Origin: Bradyrhizobium sp. URHD0069
GTDB lineage: Bacteria > Pseudomonadota > Alphaproteobacteria > Rhizobiales > Xanthobacteraceae
DNA: 64,000 bases
Reading direction: 5' to 3'
NCBI RefSeq assembly: GCF_000701345.1
Contig: NZ_JNIJ01000031.1
Span: 25,645-89,644, forward strand
Shown: piece by piece, positions 17,725 through 26,694 of the stretch
Numbering within the stretch: the first letter of the stretch is position 1
Layout of the letters: every line of letters begins with the position of its first letter
Program-made: the position numbers and the translations under genes
The notes under the pieces: generated by a model
Databases searched by the model: none
What the model was told of the DNA's origin: nothing
The model's input: only the letters and a program-made list of their open reading frames with translations

Positions 17725-18688
17725 CGAAAATGCTCCGGCCACGACGGCTTGCAGCCACTATCTCCCCGACGCCGATCATCGACAGGAATTCGGTCCACGA
17801 CTTCGGGCCATAGACGTAATCGTCGAGATATTTCTTCATGCCGGCGATCGGATCGCCGTTGACCTGCGCGACATACATCTCAAGGTGCTGCATCATCGGC
17901 TCGTAGACACCGAAACACTCGTGCGGCGCCGAGCCATAGGGCACTTCGACAACCGCATCGACGCAGAAGAACGGAATTTTCGTTTGATCCGGCGCGCGGC
18001 GAATCTGATCGTTGGAGACGATCCGCTCGGTCGTCAGGATCACGCGATTGGCGGCCATCGCTAGGTCGATGTCCATGAACTGAAGGCCGTCAATCTGTGC
18101 GTTGCCATACGCGTCACACCTCTGGACATGGATCAGCGCGACATCAGGATTAAGGGCAGGCACCAGCAGCAACTTCTCGCCGGTGAACGGGCAATCGAAT
18201 TCCTTGGCTTCAGGACGCTGCTTTGCGACGCCGGATCCCAGCATCGAGCGGATGGGGAGAAACGGCACGCCCATTCCGCCGGCCCGGTACCGCATGCCCA
18301 TCGCCATGTGGCTCCATTCGTCGTAACGGCACGCGCCGCTTTCGACGTTGTGGCGCATGACTTTCGACAAGCCCCAGAGGATGCCCTGCGCGAACCAGCT
18401 GGTTTCGATGTGATTGGCCGCGCCGGAGCCGAACAGCAGATCGCCGTCGGTCGAGACGATGCAACGCGAGCAGGACAGATCCTTCTTTCCGGCGCGGATC
18501 AGCTGCCAGATCAACGCCATCGGCGTGCGCGACATGGTCGACCCGCCGATTCCCACAGACATGCCGTCGCTGACAAAGGATGCCGCCTGTTCAAGCGTCA
18601 CGACCTTTTCACGAAGACTGCGATCGCGCCGGGCGAGCCGGCCTCGAAGCTCTTCGTAAGATTGAACCGTACCGGGTTCCACGTTCAT
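17717..18688 (-). CDS. CoA-transferase subunit A (glutaconate CoA-transferase type)
   Basis: AAGGAG directly precedes the ATG at 18688, giving a 323-residue chain; the longer frame to 18766 runs into the upstream PLP gene. FVSDGMSVGIGGSTMSRTPMALIWQLIRAG is the glycine-rich CoA-binding start of the alpha subunit, and LNPDVALIHVQRCDAYGNAQIDG is strongly conserved in the family. With subunit B it forms a heteromeric transferase that would activate a carboxylic acid formed in the pathway. It lies 26 bp downstream of the PLP enzyme gene. Confidence 0.86.
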   Translation of the reverse strand: MNVEPGTVQSYEELRGRLARRDRSLREKVVTLEQAASFVSDGMSVGIGGSTMSRTPMALIWQLIRAGKKDLSCSRCIVSTDGDLLFGSGAANHIETSWFAQGILWGLSKVMRHNVESGACRYDEWSHMAMGMRYRAGGMGVPFLPIRSMLGSGVAKQRPEAKEFDCPFTGEKLLLVPALNPDVALIHVQRCDAYGNAQIDGLQFMDIDLAMAANRVILTTERIVSNDQIRRAPDQTKIPFFCVDAVVEVPYGSAPHECFGVYEPMMQHLEMYVAQVNGDPIAGMKKYLDDYVYGPKSWTEFLSMIGVGEIVAASRRGRSIFDD

Positions 18689-18714
18689 TCTCTCCTTGTT
18701 CGCACTGGTCTGCA

Positions 18715-20208
18715 TCATGCGGCGACGCCGGCCTTTTCGTTGAATTGCTCGATCAGGCGGTCCCAAACCGGGATATCGGCGACGAGACCTTCCCAGAACG
18801 ACTGATCTTTCCGGACGTCGAAGTCTTCGGCACTGATGCCCTGCTGCTCGACCCAGGTGTAGTAGCCGAGGTTGAAGATGCGCCGGCGCGAGGCATGGGT
18901 CAGTTCCTCCACGTGATCGTCCGTGGTGGACTCCAGAGCGGCGCCGAAAATCTCCCCGGCATTCACCTCATCGAATTTGCCGTCATAGTGCTTGGCGACA
19001 TACATCTCCCGCTCGCTCTGGTAGAGCGCAGCACTATCGGTCGCGATGGTCACGATCACATCGTCGGGACCGTAATCGAGGTGCTTGGCGAGCTTGATCG
19101 ACGCGACGATATTGGCAAAACCGGAAATTCCGACACCGTCGAAAGCAGCAATAAGCCGGGCATCGAGCTTGCGGCGATTCTGAAGATATCTGCGGCCGAC
19201 CTCGTTCCCGAACAGCACGTTGAGGCGATCGCTGACACGATCGGAAACGCCGATCGCGACATTGGTGTTCATGACATTGTGGATGAACGGAATGTGCTTG
19301 TCGCCGATGCCCTGAATGTTGTGCTCGCCATACCCGTTCGAGAGCATGGTCGGACATTCGATCGCCTCGACCGCCGCGACCTTTGTGCCATAACGCTTCT
19401 TGAGATAATCACCGGCGGCGATGGTTCCGGCGGATCCTGTTGCCGAAACGAAGGCGGCCAGCCGCGCCTTGGCGGTCTTGCCTTGCATATCCGAGAAGGC
19501 TTGCTCGCATGCTTGACCCGTGCAGGCATAATGAATGATGTAGTTCGAGAACGACGAGAACTGATTCAGGATGACGTTCTGCGGATCGCTCTCAAGCTCC
19601 GCGCATTTGTCGTAGATTTCCTTGACGTTGCTTTCCGTACCTGCCGTGCGGATGATGTCGTCGGGATGGGTGACCCATTTCTCGAGCCAATCGAACCGCT
19701 CGCGGCTCATGCCAGCAGGCAGCACCGCTATTCCGCGGCAGCCCAGGACGCGGGACACGGCGACACCGCCGCGGCAGTAATTTCCGGTCGACGGCCATAC
19801 CGCCCGATGATGCGAGGGATCGAAACGCCCCGACACCAATTGTGCCGCGAGCGCGGAATAGGCCGGCAGCACCTTGTGCGCGCCGATCATGGGAAACCGG
19901 CAGCCGAGCATGACCAGAATCGGCGCCCTCACCCCGGTCAACTCGGGGGGCAGCACGATATAGCCGGGCACATCCGCCCGGCTCGTGCGGTCAGCGCCAT
20001 TGTACCAGTTGATGCGCCATAGATTTTTGGCGTCCGGCTGATCCGCACCGGTGCCCGCGAGCGAACCCGATATTTTCGATGGAATCGAGCCGGCATCCGC
20101 CAGTTGCGAGAACGTCGGCAACACAACACCGACTTTCCGCGCGTATGCTGCGGCAAGATCCCGCGCCCTAGCGTCGATAACTTCCGGACGGACGACAGCA
20201 AGACTCAT
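18715..20208 (-). CDS. PLP-dependent fold-type II enzyme, cysteine-synthase-like
   Basis: A 497-residue protein, longer than cysteine synthases (about 310) or threonine synthases of plain type. Lys112 (GAHKVLPAYSAL) is the likely PLP lysine. The substrate loop reads STGNYCRGGVAVSRVLG (residues 140 onward) instead of the common SSGNHG, and GSAGTIAAGDYL is the phosphate-binding loop. Long extra segments include a C-terminal region (ISAEDFDVRKDQSFWEGL). It probably catalyses beta-elimination or replacement on an amino acid; which one cannot be told. It is first in an operon with CoA-transferase, LLM oxidoreductase and serine dehydratase, 25 bp or so downstream of operator site B. Confidence 0.75.
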   Translation of the reverse strand: MSLAVVRPEVIDARARDLAAAYARKVGVVLPTFSQLADAGSIPSKISGSLAGTGADQPDAKNLWRINWYNGADRTSRADVPGYIVLPPELTGVRAPILVMLGCRFPMIGAHKVLPAYSALAAQLVSGRFDPSHHRAVWPSTGNYCRGGVAVSRVLGCRGIAVLPAGMSRERFDWLEKWVTHPDDIIRTAGTESNVKEIYDKCAELESDPQNVILNQFSSFSNYIIHYACTGQACEQAFSDMQGKTAKARLAAFVSATGSAGTIAAGDYLKKRYGTKVAAVEAIECPTMLSNGYGEHNIQGIGDKHIPFIHNVMNTNVAIGVSDRVSDRLNVLFGNEVGRRYLQNRRKLDARLIAAFDGVGISGFANIVASIKLAKHLDYGPDDVIVTIATDSAALYQSEREMYVAKHYDGKFDEVNAGEIFGAALESTTDDHVEELTHASRRRIFNLGYYTWVEQQGISAEDFDVRKDQSFWEGLVADIPVWDRLIEQFNEKAGVAA

Positions 20209-20230
20209 AAAACACCTCTATACAGGATTG

Positions 20231-20252
20231 GTGCTATCATTAGTATGTTAGG
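20231..20252. promoter_or_regulatory. Shared palindromic operator, site B (PLP/CoA-transferase operon)
   Basis: CTATCAT, four bases, ATGTTAG (20234-20251) forms an imperfect palindrome 26-45 bp before the ATG of the PLP enzyme gene. On the minus strand it reads ACATACTA, ATGA, TAGCACCA; the left arm matches the shared core TCATNCTA well and the right arm partly. Its core CTATCATTAGTA is identical to that of site C. Confidence 0.55.
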
Positions 20253-20277
20253 AAGTCGAGCGGCCCACCGATTTTTG

Positions 20278-22689
20278 TTAGTGGGCCCGCGTCGCATCTG
20301 CAGCCGCGGCGCGGTCCACATCAGCGGCTGCGAACGAGCGATCTCGAAGGCTGTCATTGGCCGTTGCGTAGAGCGTCGTTCGCTGGCGCGACAGACGACC
20401 TGCCGAACGAATGATCGCTTCCATAGCCTGTGGCGTCATCTCCTGCCCGTGCGACGCACCGGCTGACCGCGAGATGGTTTCATCCATCAAGGTGCCGCCG
20501 AGGTCATTGACGCCGGCCGACAAGCACCAACGCACGCCTTCCGCGCCGAGTTTGACCCAGGATGCCTGGATGTTCGGAATATGCGGATGCAGCACCAGCC
20601 GCGCGACGGCGTGCATCAGGATGGTTTCGCGGAACGTGGGACCGCGCCGGGCTCGGCCCTTGAGATAGATCGGCGCTTCCATGTGAACAAAGGGCAGCGG
20701 GACGAATTCCGTGAAGCCACCGGTTTCGATCTGAAGGTCGCGGATCCGCTGAAGATGCCGCGCCCAGTGTTCGTAACGCTCCATATGTCCGAACATGATC
20801 GTGGCGGTCGAGCGGAAGCCGAGGCGGTGCGCAGCGCGCATGACGTCGAGCCATTCGCCGGTCCGTATCTTGTCGTGACAGAGAACCTCGCGCACCTCGT
20901 CGTCGAGAATTTCTGCGGCCGTCCCAGGCAACGTTCCGAGCCCGGCTTCCTTGAGCCGGAGCAGGAATTCGGTCACGGGTATATTGAGGGTCTGCGCGCC
21001 CTGATGGACTTCGAGCGGAGAAAACGCGTGGACGTGGATGTCCGGCGCCGCCGCCTTCACCTCGCGGCAAATCTCGACATATTTATCGCCGGTGTAGGAC
21101 GGATGGATACCGCCCTGCATGCATACTTCCGAAGCACCCCGTGCCCACGCCTCGCTCGCCCGCCGCGCGATCTCTTCCATGCCAAGATCGTAGGGTTTGC
21201 CCCGCAGGTTTTCGCTCATCTTGCCCTTGGAGAAGGCGCAGAACTGGCACTTGAACGAGCAGATATTGGTGTAGTTGATGTTGCGCGTGACGACGTAACT
21301 CACGGTGTCGCCGTTCATGTGCTGCCGGATATCGTCGGCCGCGCGGCATATCGCCGAAAACCCGTCGCCGCGCGCGCGAAACAGATCGACAATCTCCCCT
21401 TCGTTCAGCGCGTGGCCCCGCTGCGCCTTGGCCAGCACAGGCCCAAGCCGGGATGGCGTCACCACCTGCCATGCCTTCTCGAGCAGGCCGACCTCACGCG
21501 CCGGCAAAGATCCGGTGCTGCCCGGACACCAATCATCGGTCCGCGGCGAACCTTCGCCGTCAACCAGGTCCAGCACCGCCTTGCGCAGACCCTTGTCGAT
21601 CCACCGATCCGGATATTGGGCATAGGCCGGATAGATGGCGAGACGCTCGACCAGATCCTTCCCGGCCGCCCGCGTCGCGGCCTCAAGCACACGCAGATGC
21701 GGCCACGGCGCCTCGGGGTTGACGTGATCCGGAGTTACTGGCGACACGCCGCCCCAATCGTTGATCCCGGCGGCAACCAGGGGACCGAGCGCTCCGGAAC
21801 TCAAGTTCGGCGGCGCCTGAATATTCATGCTTGGCTCGAAGATCAGCCGCGCTATCGCGATCGTCCAGAGATGATCGTCGAGGTCAGGTGCTGCAGCATG
21901 CGCCATGCGGGTTCCGGGTTTCGGCCGGAAGTTCTGCACAATCACTTCCTGCAGGTGACCGTGCGCGTCGTTGAGATCGCGCAGCGCCAAAAGCGAGTCG
22001 ATCCGCTCCTCGCGCGTTTCACCGATGCCGATCAAAATGCCGGAAGTGAAGGGAACGGCGTGCTCTCCCGCGATGCGGATGGTCTCCAGCCGCGCGGCCG
22101 GCTGTTTGTCCGGCGAGCCGTGATGCGCCGCACCCGTAACCATCAGGCGCTCGGATATGCTTTCCAGCATGATGCCCTGTGATACCGACACGCGGCGCAA
22201 GTCTGCAATGTCTTCGCCCGTCATCAGGCCTGGATTGATGTGCGGCAACAGGCCGGTCTCGCGGAACACGGCACGCGCGGCTTCGGCCAGATAGGACAGC
22301 GTCGTGGCGTGGCCAAGCTTTTCGAGTTCTTCCCGCGCGGCGCGGTAACGCAGTTCCGGCTTGTCGCCGAGCGTGAACAGCGCTTCCTTGCATCCGGTGG
22401 CCTTGCCGGCCTGTGCGATCGCGACCATTTGCTCGATCGACAGGAAAGCTTTTTCACCGGGCCGCGGCGGGTGGGCAAAGGTGCAATAGTGACAGACGTC
22501 GCGGCACAACTGCGTCAGCGGAATGAAGACCTTGCGCGAATATGAGATCTGATGCCCGTGCGCCAGATCCCGGCGCTCCGCCGCGGCGTACATCAATGCA
22601 CCGAGATCCGGCTCCTGGATCAGCGAGATCGCTTCTGCCCGGGTCAGCCGCCGGTTTGACGAGAAATTCTGCAAAACGGATACAGCCAT
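20278..22689 (-). CDS. fbiC: FO synthase, fused CofG-CofH (FbiC type)
   Basis: This 803-residue protein carries two radical-SAM domains. The first has Cys62, Cys66 and Cys69 in CRDVCHYC (CofG half). The second has Cys477, Cys481 and Cys484 in CSFKCQFC (CofH half). Both are CxxxCxxC [4Fe-4S]/SAM sites. The fused arrangement is that of actinobacterial FbiC; archaea use separate proteins. Together the domains make the deazaflavin FO from 5-amino-6-ribitylaminouracil and tyrosine. It is last in the F420 operon and overlaps cofC by one base. Confidence 0.95.
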   Translation of the reverse strand: MAVSVLQNFSSNRRLTRAEAISLIQEPDLGALMYAAAERRDLAHGHQISYSRKVFIPLTQLCRDVCHYCTFAHPPRPGEKAFLSIEQMVAIAQAGKATGCKEALFTLGDKPELRYRAAREELEKLGHATTLSYLAEAARAVFRETGLLPHINPGLMTGEDIADLRRVSVSQGIMLESISERLMVTGAAHHGSPDKQPAARLETIRIAGEHAVPFTSGILIGIGETREERIDSLLALRDLNDAHGHLQEVIVQNFRPKPGTRMAHAAAPDLDDHLWTIAIARLIFEPSMNIQAPPNLSSGALGPLVAAGINDWGGVSPVTPDHVNPEAPWPHLRVLEAATRAAGKDLVERLAIYPAYAQYPDRWIDKGLRKAVLDLVDGEGSPRTDDWCPGSTGSLPAREVGLLEKAWQVVTPSRLGPVLAKAQRGHALNEGEIVDLFRARGDGFSAICRAADDIRQHMNGDTVSYVVTRNINYTNICSFKCQFCAFSKGKMSENLRGKPYDLGMEEIARRASEAWARGASEVCMQGGIHPSYTGDKYVEICREVKAAAPDIHVHAFSPLEVHQGAQTLNIPVTEFLLRLKEAGLGTLPGTAAEILDDEVREVLCHDKIRTGEWLDVMRAAHRLGFRSTATIMFGHMERYEHWARHLQRIRDLQIETGGFTEFVPLPFVHMEAPIYLKGRARRGPTFRETILMHAVARLVLHPHIPNIQASWVKLGAEGVRWCLSAGVNDLGGTLMDETISRSAGASHGQEMTPQAMEAIIRSAGRLSRQRTTLYATANDSLRDRSFAAADVDRAAAADATRAH

Positions 22690-23399
22690 TATAGCTGCCC
22701 TCCCAGACTTTGCAGGACGGGCGGTCCCACGCGCGCGTGTACTAAGTTCAGTTCGTCAAGCAGATCCGATGTCCGCGACCCCGACCGTCGGGGAGCGGCC
22801 ACCAGATCATCGGGACAATCGATGTCGTGTCCGAGGCTATCGAGATGACAAATCTCGCAGGTGGCGCCCATACGGCGTGCTGCCGTCAGATGCCCGCTGA
22901 AACTGCCGTCGCCGAAGCACGGCTGGATCGCGTAAGGATAGGTCATCGCAAGACAGTTCGTTCCGCCATCGCGCAGCGCTGGCGCCAGAACAACCGCCCG
23001 ATCCTCCATCGCACGCAAGACGTCGCGTACTTCCGCCGCGGTAACGAAGGGCACATCTCCGGGGACAATCATCGCGCCGGCCATCCGTTGGCTGGAAAGC
23101 GCGTTCAGCCCTGCCCGGACGGCATCATTCACGCCGGTTTCCGGGACGTCATTGAGGATCTCGGCGCCGAAAGGACGAACGGCCTCCGCAACCGCCGGAT
23201 CGCAGGACACCACGAGAATCCCGGCAAGCTCGTCGACACTGCTCAGAACCGTCATGACGTCATGCAGCATTGCGCGCGCAAGGCGTGCGCGTTCGGAGGT
23301 GGTCAACACCGCCGCGAGGCGTGATTTGGCCTGACTGAAACGCTTGGCCGGAACAATCGCCCAGACCTGATTTTCGCTGCAATGCTGCGATGCCATCAA
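22689..23399 (-). CDS. cofC: F420 guanylyltransferase CofC
   Basis: The 236-residue protein begins with VWAIVPAKRFSQAKSRLAAVL, the nucleotide-binding start of CofC, followed by IVPGDVPFVTAAEV, GGTNCLAM and HDIDCPDDLV, the metal/substrate-contact motifs of this GT-A-like fold. CofC activates 2-phospho-L-lactate or, in many bacteria, phosphoenolpyruvate (3-phosphoglycerate in one known case) with GTP; which one applies cannot be read off here. It overlaps cofD by 4 bp. Confidence 0.92.
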   Translation of the reverse strand: MMASQHCSENQVWAIVPAKRFSQAKSRLAAVLTTSERARLARAMLHDVMTVLSSVDELAGILVVSCDPAVAEAVRPFGAEILNDVPETGVNDAVRAGLNALSSQRMAGAMIVPGDVPFVTAAEVRDVLRAMEDRAVVLAPALRDGGTNCLAMTYPYAIQPCFGDGSFSGHLTAARRMGATCEICHLDSLGHDIDCPDDLVAAPRRSGSRTSDLLDELNLVHARVGPPVLQSLGGQL

Positions 23400-24391
23400 G
23401 AAGCTCCTCCGGATGTCTGCGACGCACGCGCCGTCAATTTTATCGCGAACTCGGCGGTCGTTCGCGCCAACCTCGTGCGATCCTCAAGATTTCTCATCAG
23501 GGTCGGCGCCACGCACACCGGTAAACCGAGCCCGGCCGCGTCGGCACGATCCTGCTCATCGATGACGATGCCGTCGATCAGTCCCGCATAATGCGCGACC
23601 AGCGCGCGCGATTCCGCAGGCACGCCCAGTTCCGCCATGATCTTCGCCGTCGGGCCCTTCACGGCCTGGCCGCCGATCAGCGGCGAGACGACGACGATGG
23701 GAACAGCCGCTTCTTTCAGGGCGCTGCGCAAGTTCCGAATCGACAGGATCGGATCGATGCTCAAATAAGGATTGGACGGACAGATGATGATGGCTTCGAG
23801 ACCGGGATTTCGCAGCGCCGCCAGCACGGCATCCGACGCGCTGGCGCGCTCCGCGCCCCTGAACTCAATGCGCTTGACCACCGGCGTGCATTGCTTCTCG
23901 ACGAAATAGCGCTGGAACGGCATCGCTGCATTGGCCGTGATCACCGTGGTTTCGACGCGATCGTCGGACATCGGCAGGATCGTCGCCGCGATGCCGAATT
24001 TCTCCGCGATATCGCGCGTGATATCGGTCAGGGAAACGTTCGCACGCAACTGGCGCGTCCGCTCCACATGCATCGCAAGATCGCGGTCACCGAGCTGAAA
24101 CCAGGTCTCGCCGCCGAGTTCATGCAAGGCCTTCATGAACTGCCAGGTCTCCCCGGCCCGCCCCCATCCGCGCTCGAGATCGCTGCGGCCACCGAGGGTA
24201 TACAGCACGGTGTCGATATCGGGCGAAACGTGAAGACCGAGATGCTCGAAATCGTCACCGGTGTTGACGACGATGCTTACGGCTTCACCATAGAGGCGCT
24301 CCAGACCAAGCGCGAGCTTCGCGCCGCCGACGCCGCCGCACAATGCCAGCAGCCTTGGAGCGCATGACGACGGGGGACGGGTGGCGTTCAT
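23396..24391 (-). CDS. cofD: 2-phospho-L-lactate transferase CofD
   Basis: LALCGGVGGAKLALGLERL near the N-terminus is the CofD nucleotide/FO-binding hallmark, followed by VNTGDDFEHLGLHVSPDIDT, also diagnostic. The 331-residue length is normal. CofD transfers the phospholactyl (or enolpyruvyl) unit onto FO, giving F420-0 or its dehydro form. A dehydro form would need reduction, which in actinobacteria is done by a nitroreductase-like domain of FbiB; none is seen in this operon. It overlaps cofE by 4 bp. Confidence 0.95.
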   Translation of the reverse strand: MNATRPPSSCAPRLLALCGGVGGAKLALGLERLYGEAVSIVVNTGDDFEHLGLHVSPDIDTVLYTLGGRSDLERGWGRAGETWQFMKALHELGGETWFQLGDRDLAMHVERTRQLRANVSLTDITRDIAEKFGIAATILPMSDDRVETTVITANAAMPFQRYFVEKQCTPVVKRIEFRGAERASASDAVLAALRNPGLEAIIICPSNPYLSIDPILSIRNLRSALKEAAVPIVVVSPLIGGQAVKGPTAKIMAELGVPAESRALVAHYAGLIDGIVIDEQDRADAAGLGLPVCVAPTLMRNLEDRTRLARTTAEFAIKLTARASQTSGGAS

Positions 24392-25155
24392 CTGAATTTG
24401 TCCTTCTCGCGTGAGCGGACCAGCGACGAGGCGGGTCGCGCTGCGGCCGAGAATTCGAGACCGCGCACGATGACGACAGGCAGCCCCTCGTCGGCCTGCC
24501 CCATGATCAATGAGGCGCCCGCGGCGATTTCATCGGCGACCGCCACTTCCGTCACCTGCATCGGCCGCCCGAACATGTCGGGCGCGCCAATCAGGTCGAT
24601 CAATGACGGCACGCCGGCGGCTCCCAAGGCCACACCGACAACGCCGTTGCGCCAGGGGCGTCCGAAGCTGTCGTTGATGATGACACCGCTGTTGACGCCG
24701 AACCTGTCGTCGAAGTGCGCCTTGAGAACGGCGGCGGATCCGTCGGGATCGCTCGGCAGCAGCAGCACACGCTCGTTGTCGCTGGACTGGCTGATGTTCG
24801 AATGATCCACGCCCGCATTGGCCATCACGAACCCCAGACGATGGGCGACGATCAGGACGTTGGGCCAGGAGCGGACGACTTCGTCCGACTCCGAGAGCAC
24901 GACCTCGACGTATCGCGCATCCTTTTCGATCTTCTCGCCGAGCGCCCGGGCCGCTTCCGACGGCACGACGTCCCTGAGATAGACGTAGCGCCCTTCCGCC
25001 TTGGACACGATCTTTTGCGCGATGACGACGATGTCGCCATCTTCGAGCGAAAGTCCGGCCGCGATGATCGCATCGGCGATGACACCGGCGAGTTGATCGC
25101 CGGGCTCGACTTGCGGTATTCCCGGCACGGCGAGATAGCTGACGCTCTTGACCAT
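24388..25155 (-). CDS. cofE: F420-0:gamma-glutamyl ligase CofE
   Basis: The 255-residue chain matches stand-alone CofE, with GIPQVEPGDQLAGVIADAI, DIVVIAQKIVSKAEGR and VNSGVIINDSFGRPWRNGVVGVALG as family motifs. It adds gamma-linked glutamates to F420-0 with GTP. The nitroreductase-like C-terminal domain found in mycobacterial FbiB is absent, so either the precursor is phospholactate or a separate reductase is encoded elsewhere. It lies 9 bp after npdG. Confidence 0.94.
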   Translation of the reverse strand: MVKSVSYLAVPGIPQVEPGDQLAGVIADAIIAAGLSLEDGDIVVIAQKIVSKAEGRYVYLRDVVPSEAARALGEKIEKDARYVEVVLSESDEVVRSWPNVLIVAHRLGFVMANAGVDHSNISQSSDNERVLLLPSDPDGSAAVLKAHFDDRFGVNSGVIINDSFGRPWRNGVVGVALGAAGVPSLIDLIGAPDMFGRPMQVTEVAVADEIAAGASLIMGQADEGLPVVIVRGLEFSAAARPASSLVRSREKDKFR

Positions 25156-25164
25156 GACGTCCGA

Positions 25165-25827
25165 CTACGCAGCGGATGAAGGAAGCCCCGTGATACGGAT
25201 GCCCGCACCTGGCACTTTGTACTTGCGGTTGATGCCGATCAGGACCGACGTCAACGCCTCGGCCGCCGCCGAATTCGCCAGCATGCCGCCATCGACGCCG
25301 CGCGTCGCAACAACGTCAGCCAGCCCGATCACCAGTTCACGCGCTTCCTTGTCATTGCTGAACACCAGCACGTCGCATTCGGCGCGCTTTCCCTCGTGCA
25401 GCTTGCTGGCGCCAACGTTGTGAAAGGCCGAGACGACGCGGACGCCGTCGCCAAGCAGGTTCTGCGCGATCTGCGCCGCTGACCCTTCCGGCGGCAGCTG
25501 CACGGTGGATACCTTCGGAGGCACCAGCGGCACGGCGGCATCGACGACGATCTTGCCCTGCACGACGTCCCTTACTTCGCGCAGCGACGCTTCGTGATTC
25601 GAAAACGGAACGGCCAGAATGATGACGTCGGCCGCCCGGGCTGCTTCGACATTGTCTTTTCCGGTTGCATTGCCGCCCAGTTCCGCCGCGAACGCCTGCG
25701 CCTTCTCGGCTGAGCGCGAGCCTATCACGACCGAATAGCCGGACGCGAGCCAGCGCTTTGCCAGTCCGGAGCCGAGGTCGCCGGTGCCGCCGAGGATCGC
25801 GATAATGGGTCTTGAATTTTCAACCAT
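25165..25827 (-). CDS. npdG: NADPH:F420 oxidoreductase (Fno/NpdG type)
   Basis: A 220-residue Rossmann protein with IAILGGTGDLGSGLAKRWLASG (NADP pocket) and the second family block VVIGSRSAEKAQAFAAEL, then VSAFHNVGASKLHEG. The GSRS basic/polar residues favour NADPH. It transfers hydride between NADPH and F420, and in this operon would keep F420 reduced for the LLM enzymes. It follows pxpA by 40 bp. Confidence 0.88.
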   Translation of the reverse strand: MVENSRPIIAILGGTGDLGSGLAKRWLASGYSVVIGSRSAEKAQAFAAELGGNATGKDNVEAARAADVIILAVPFSNHEASLREVRDVVQGKIVVDAAVPLVPPKVSTVQLPPEGSAAQIAQNLLGDGVRVVSAFHNVGASKLHEGKRAECDVLVFSNDKEARELVIGLADVVATRGVDGGMLANSAAAEALTSVLIGINRKYKVPGAGIRITGLPSSAA

Positions 25828-25867
25828 GCATTTTCCAGTTCGTCTTAAACAAGCCAGGGAACAACAA

Positions 25868-26644
25868 TCAATCGAGCTTCATTTCCGTCAGCGGCACCAG
25901 TTTGACACCTGCCCGTTCGAGCCCCTCGCGCACGCTCCTCGCAAGCGCGATGGCCGTCGGTTCATCGCCGTGTACACAGAGCGTATCGACTTTGCACGGA
26001 AGTGCTTTTCCGGAGCGCGACGTGATCGTCCGGTGCACGACCATATCGATCACCTGTTTGGTCGCCACGGCTGGATCCTTGATCACCGAGCCCGCAATCT
26101 TGCGGGATGTGAGGTTGCCGTCGTCTTCGTATTGACGGTCGCAGAAACCCTCGCGTGCAACTTTCAAGCCGAGCGCGCGGCCCGCCTTCTCCATTTCAGA
26201 GCCGGCCAAAGCCACATAGATGATATCGCGATCCACGGCCTTGATCGCGCGCCCGATCGCCATCGCGTAGTCGCTGTTTTCGGCGGCGATGTTGTTGAGC
26301 GCACCGTGCGGCTTCAAATGCGTGACCTTGGAATCGGCATAGCGCGCCAGCGCCTGCAGCGCGCCTATTTGATAGGCAACCATGTATTCCAGATCGTCCG
26401 AACGCATATCGATCCGGCGGCGGCCGAAGCCCCACAGATCATTGAAACCCGGATGCGCGCCAATCGATACGCCCTCGCGCTTGGCATCGCGGACAACCCT
26501 GTGCATGGTCAAGGGATCACCGGCATGAAATCCGCATGCAATGCTGGCGGAGCCGATAATCTTGAGAATGCTGGTATCGTCGCCAATGTCATAGGCGCCG
26601 AAGCCTTCGGCCATATCCGCGTTCAGATTGATCTCGATTGACAT
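25868..26644 (-). CDS. pxpA: LamB/YcsF family protein, 5-oxoprolinase subunit A-like
   Basis: A 258-residue protein with NLNADMAEGFGAYDIGDD, SIACGFHAGDPLTMHRVV, GAHPGFNDLWGFGRR and HLKPHGALNN, which are the metal- and substrate-binding motifs of YcsF/PxpA. In E. coli PxpA works with PxpB and PxpC to open 5-oxoproline using ATP. No PxpB or PxpC gene lies in this window, so it may act on another lactam-like or cyclic amide or use partners elsewhere. It is the first gene of the F420 operon, 51 bp after operator site C. Confidence 0.88.
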   Translation of the reverse strand: MSIEINLNADMAEGFGAYDIGDDTSILKIIGSASIACGFHAGDPLTMHRVVRDAKREGVSIGAHPGFNDLWGFGRRRIDMRSDDLEYMVAYQIGALQALARYADSKVTHLKPHGALNNIAAENSDYAMAIGRAIKAVDRDIIYVALAGSEMEKAGRALGLKVAREGFCDRQYEDDGNLTSRKIAGSVIKDPAVATKQVIDMVVHRTITSRSGKALPCKVDTLCVHGDEPTAIALARSVREGLERAGVKLVPLTEMKLD

Positions 26645-26694
26645 CGGCCCTCCCTCCTATCCGGACGTCGCCGCCCCGGACGCCCATCCTCGAA

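Noticed and set aside
18580..20022. Plus-strand open frame of 480 codons
   Set aside because: Antisense to the PLP enzyme and CoA-transferase genes; low-complexity composition and no start signals.
20581..22182. Long plus-strand open frame of 533 codons
   Set aside because: Antisense to the FO synthase gene, whose two radical-SAM motifs leave no doubt about the coding strand.
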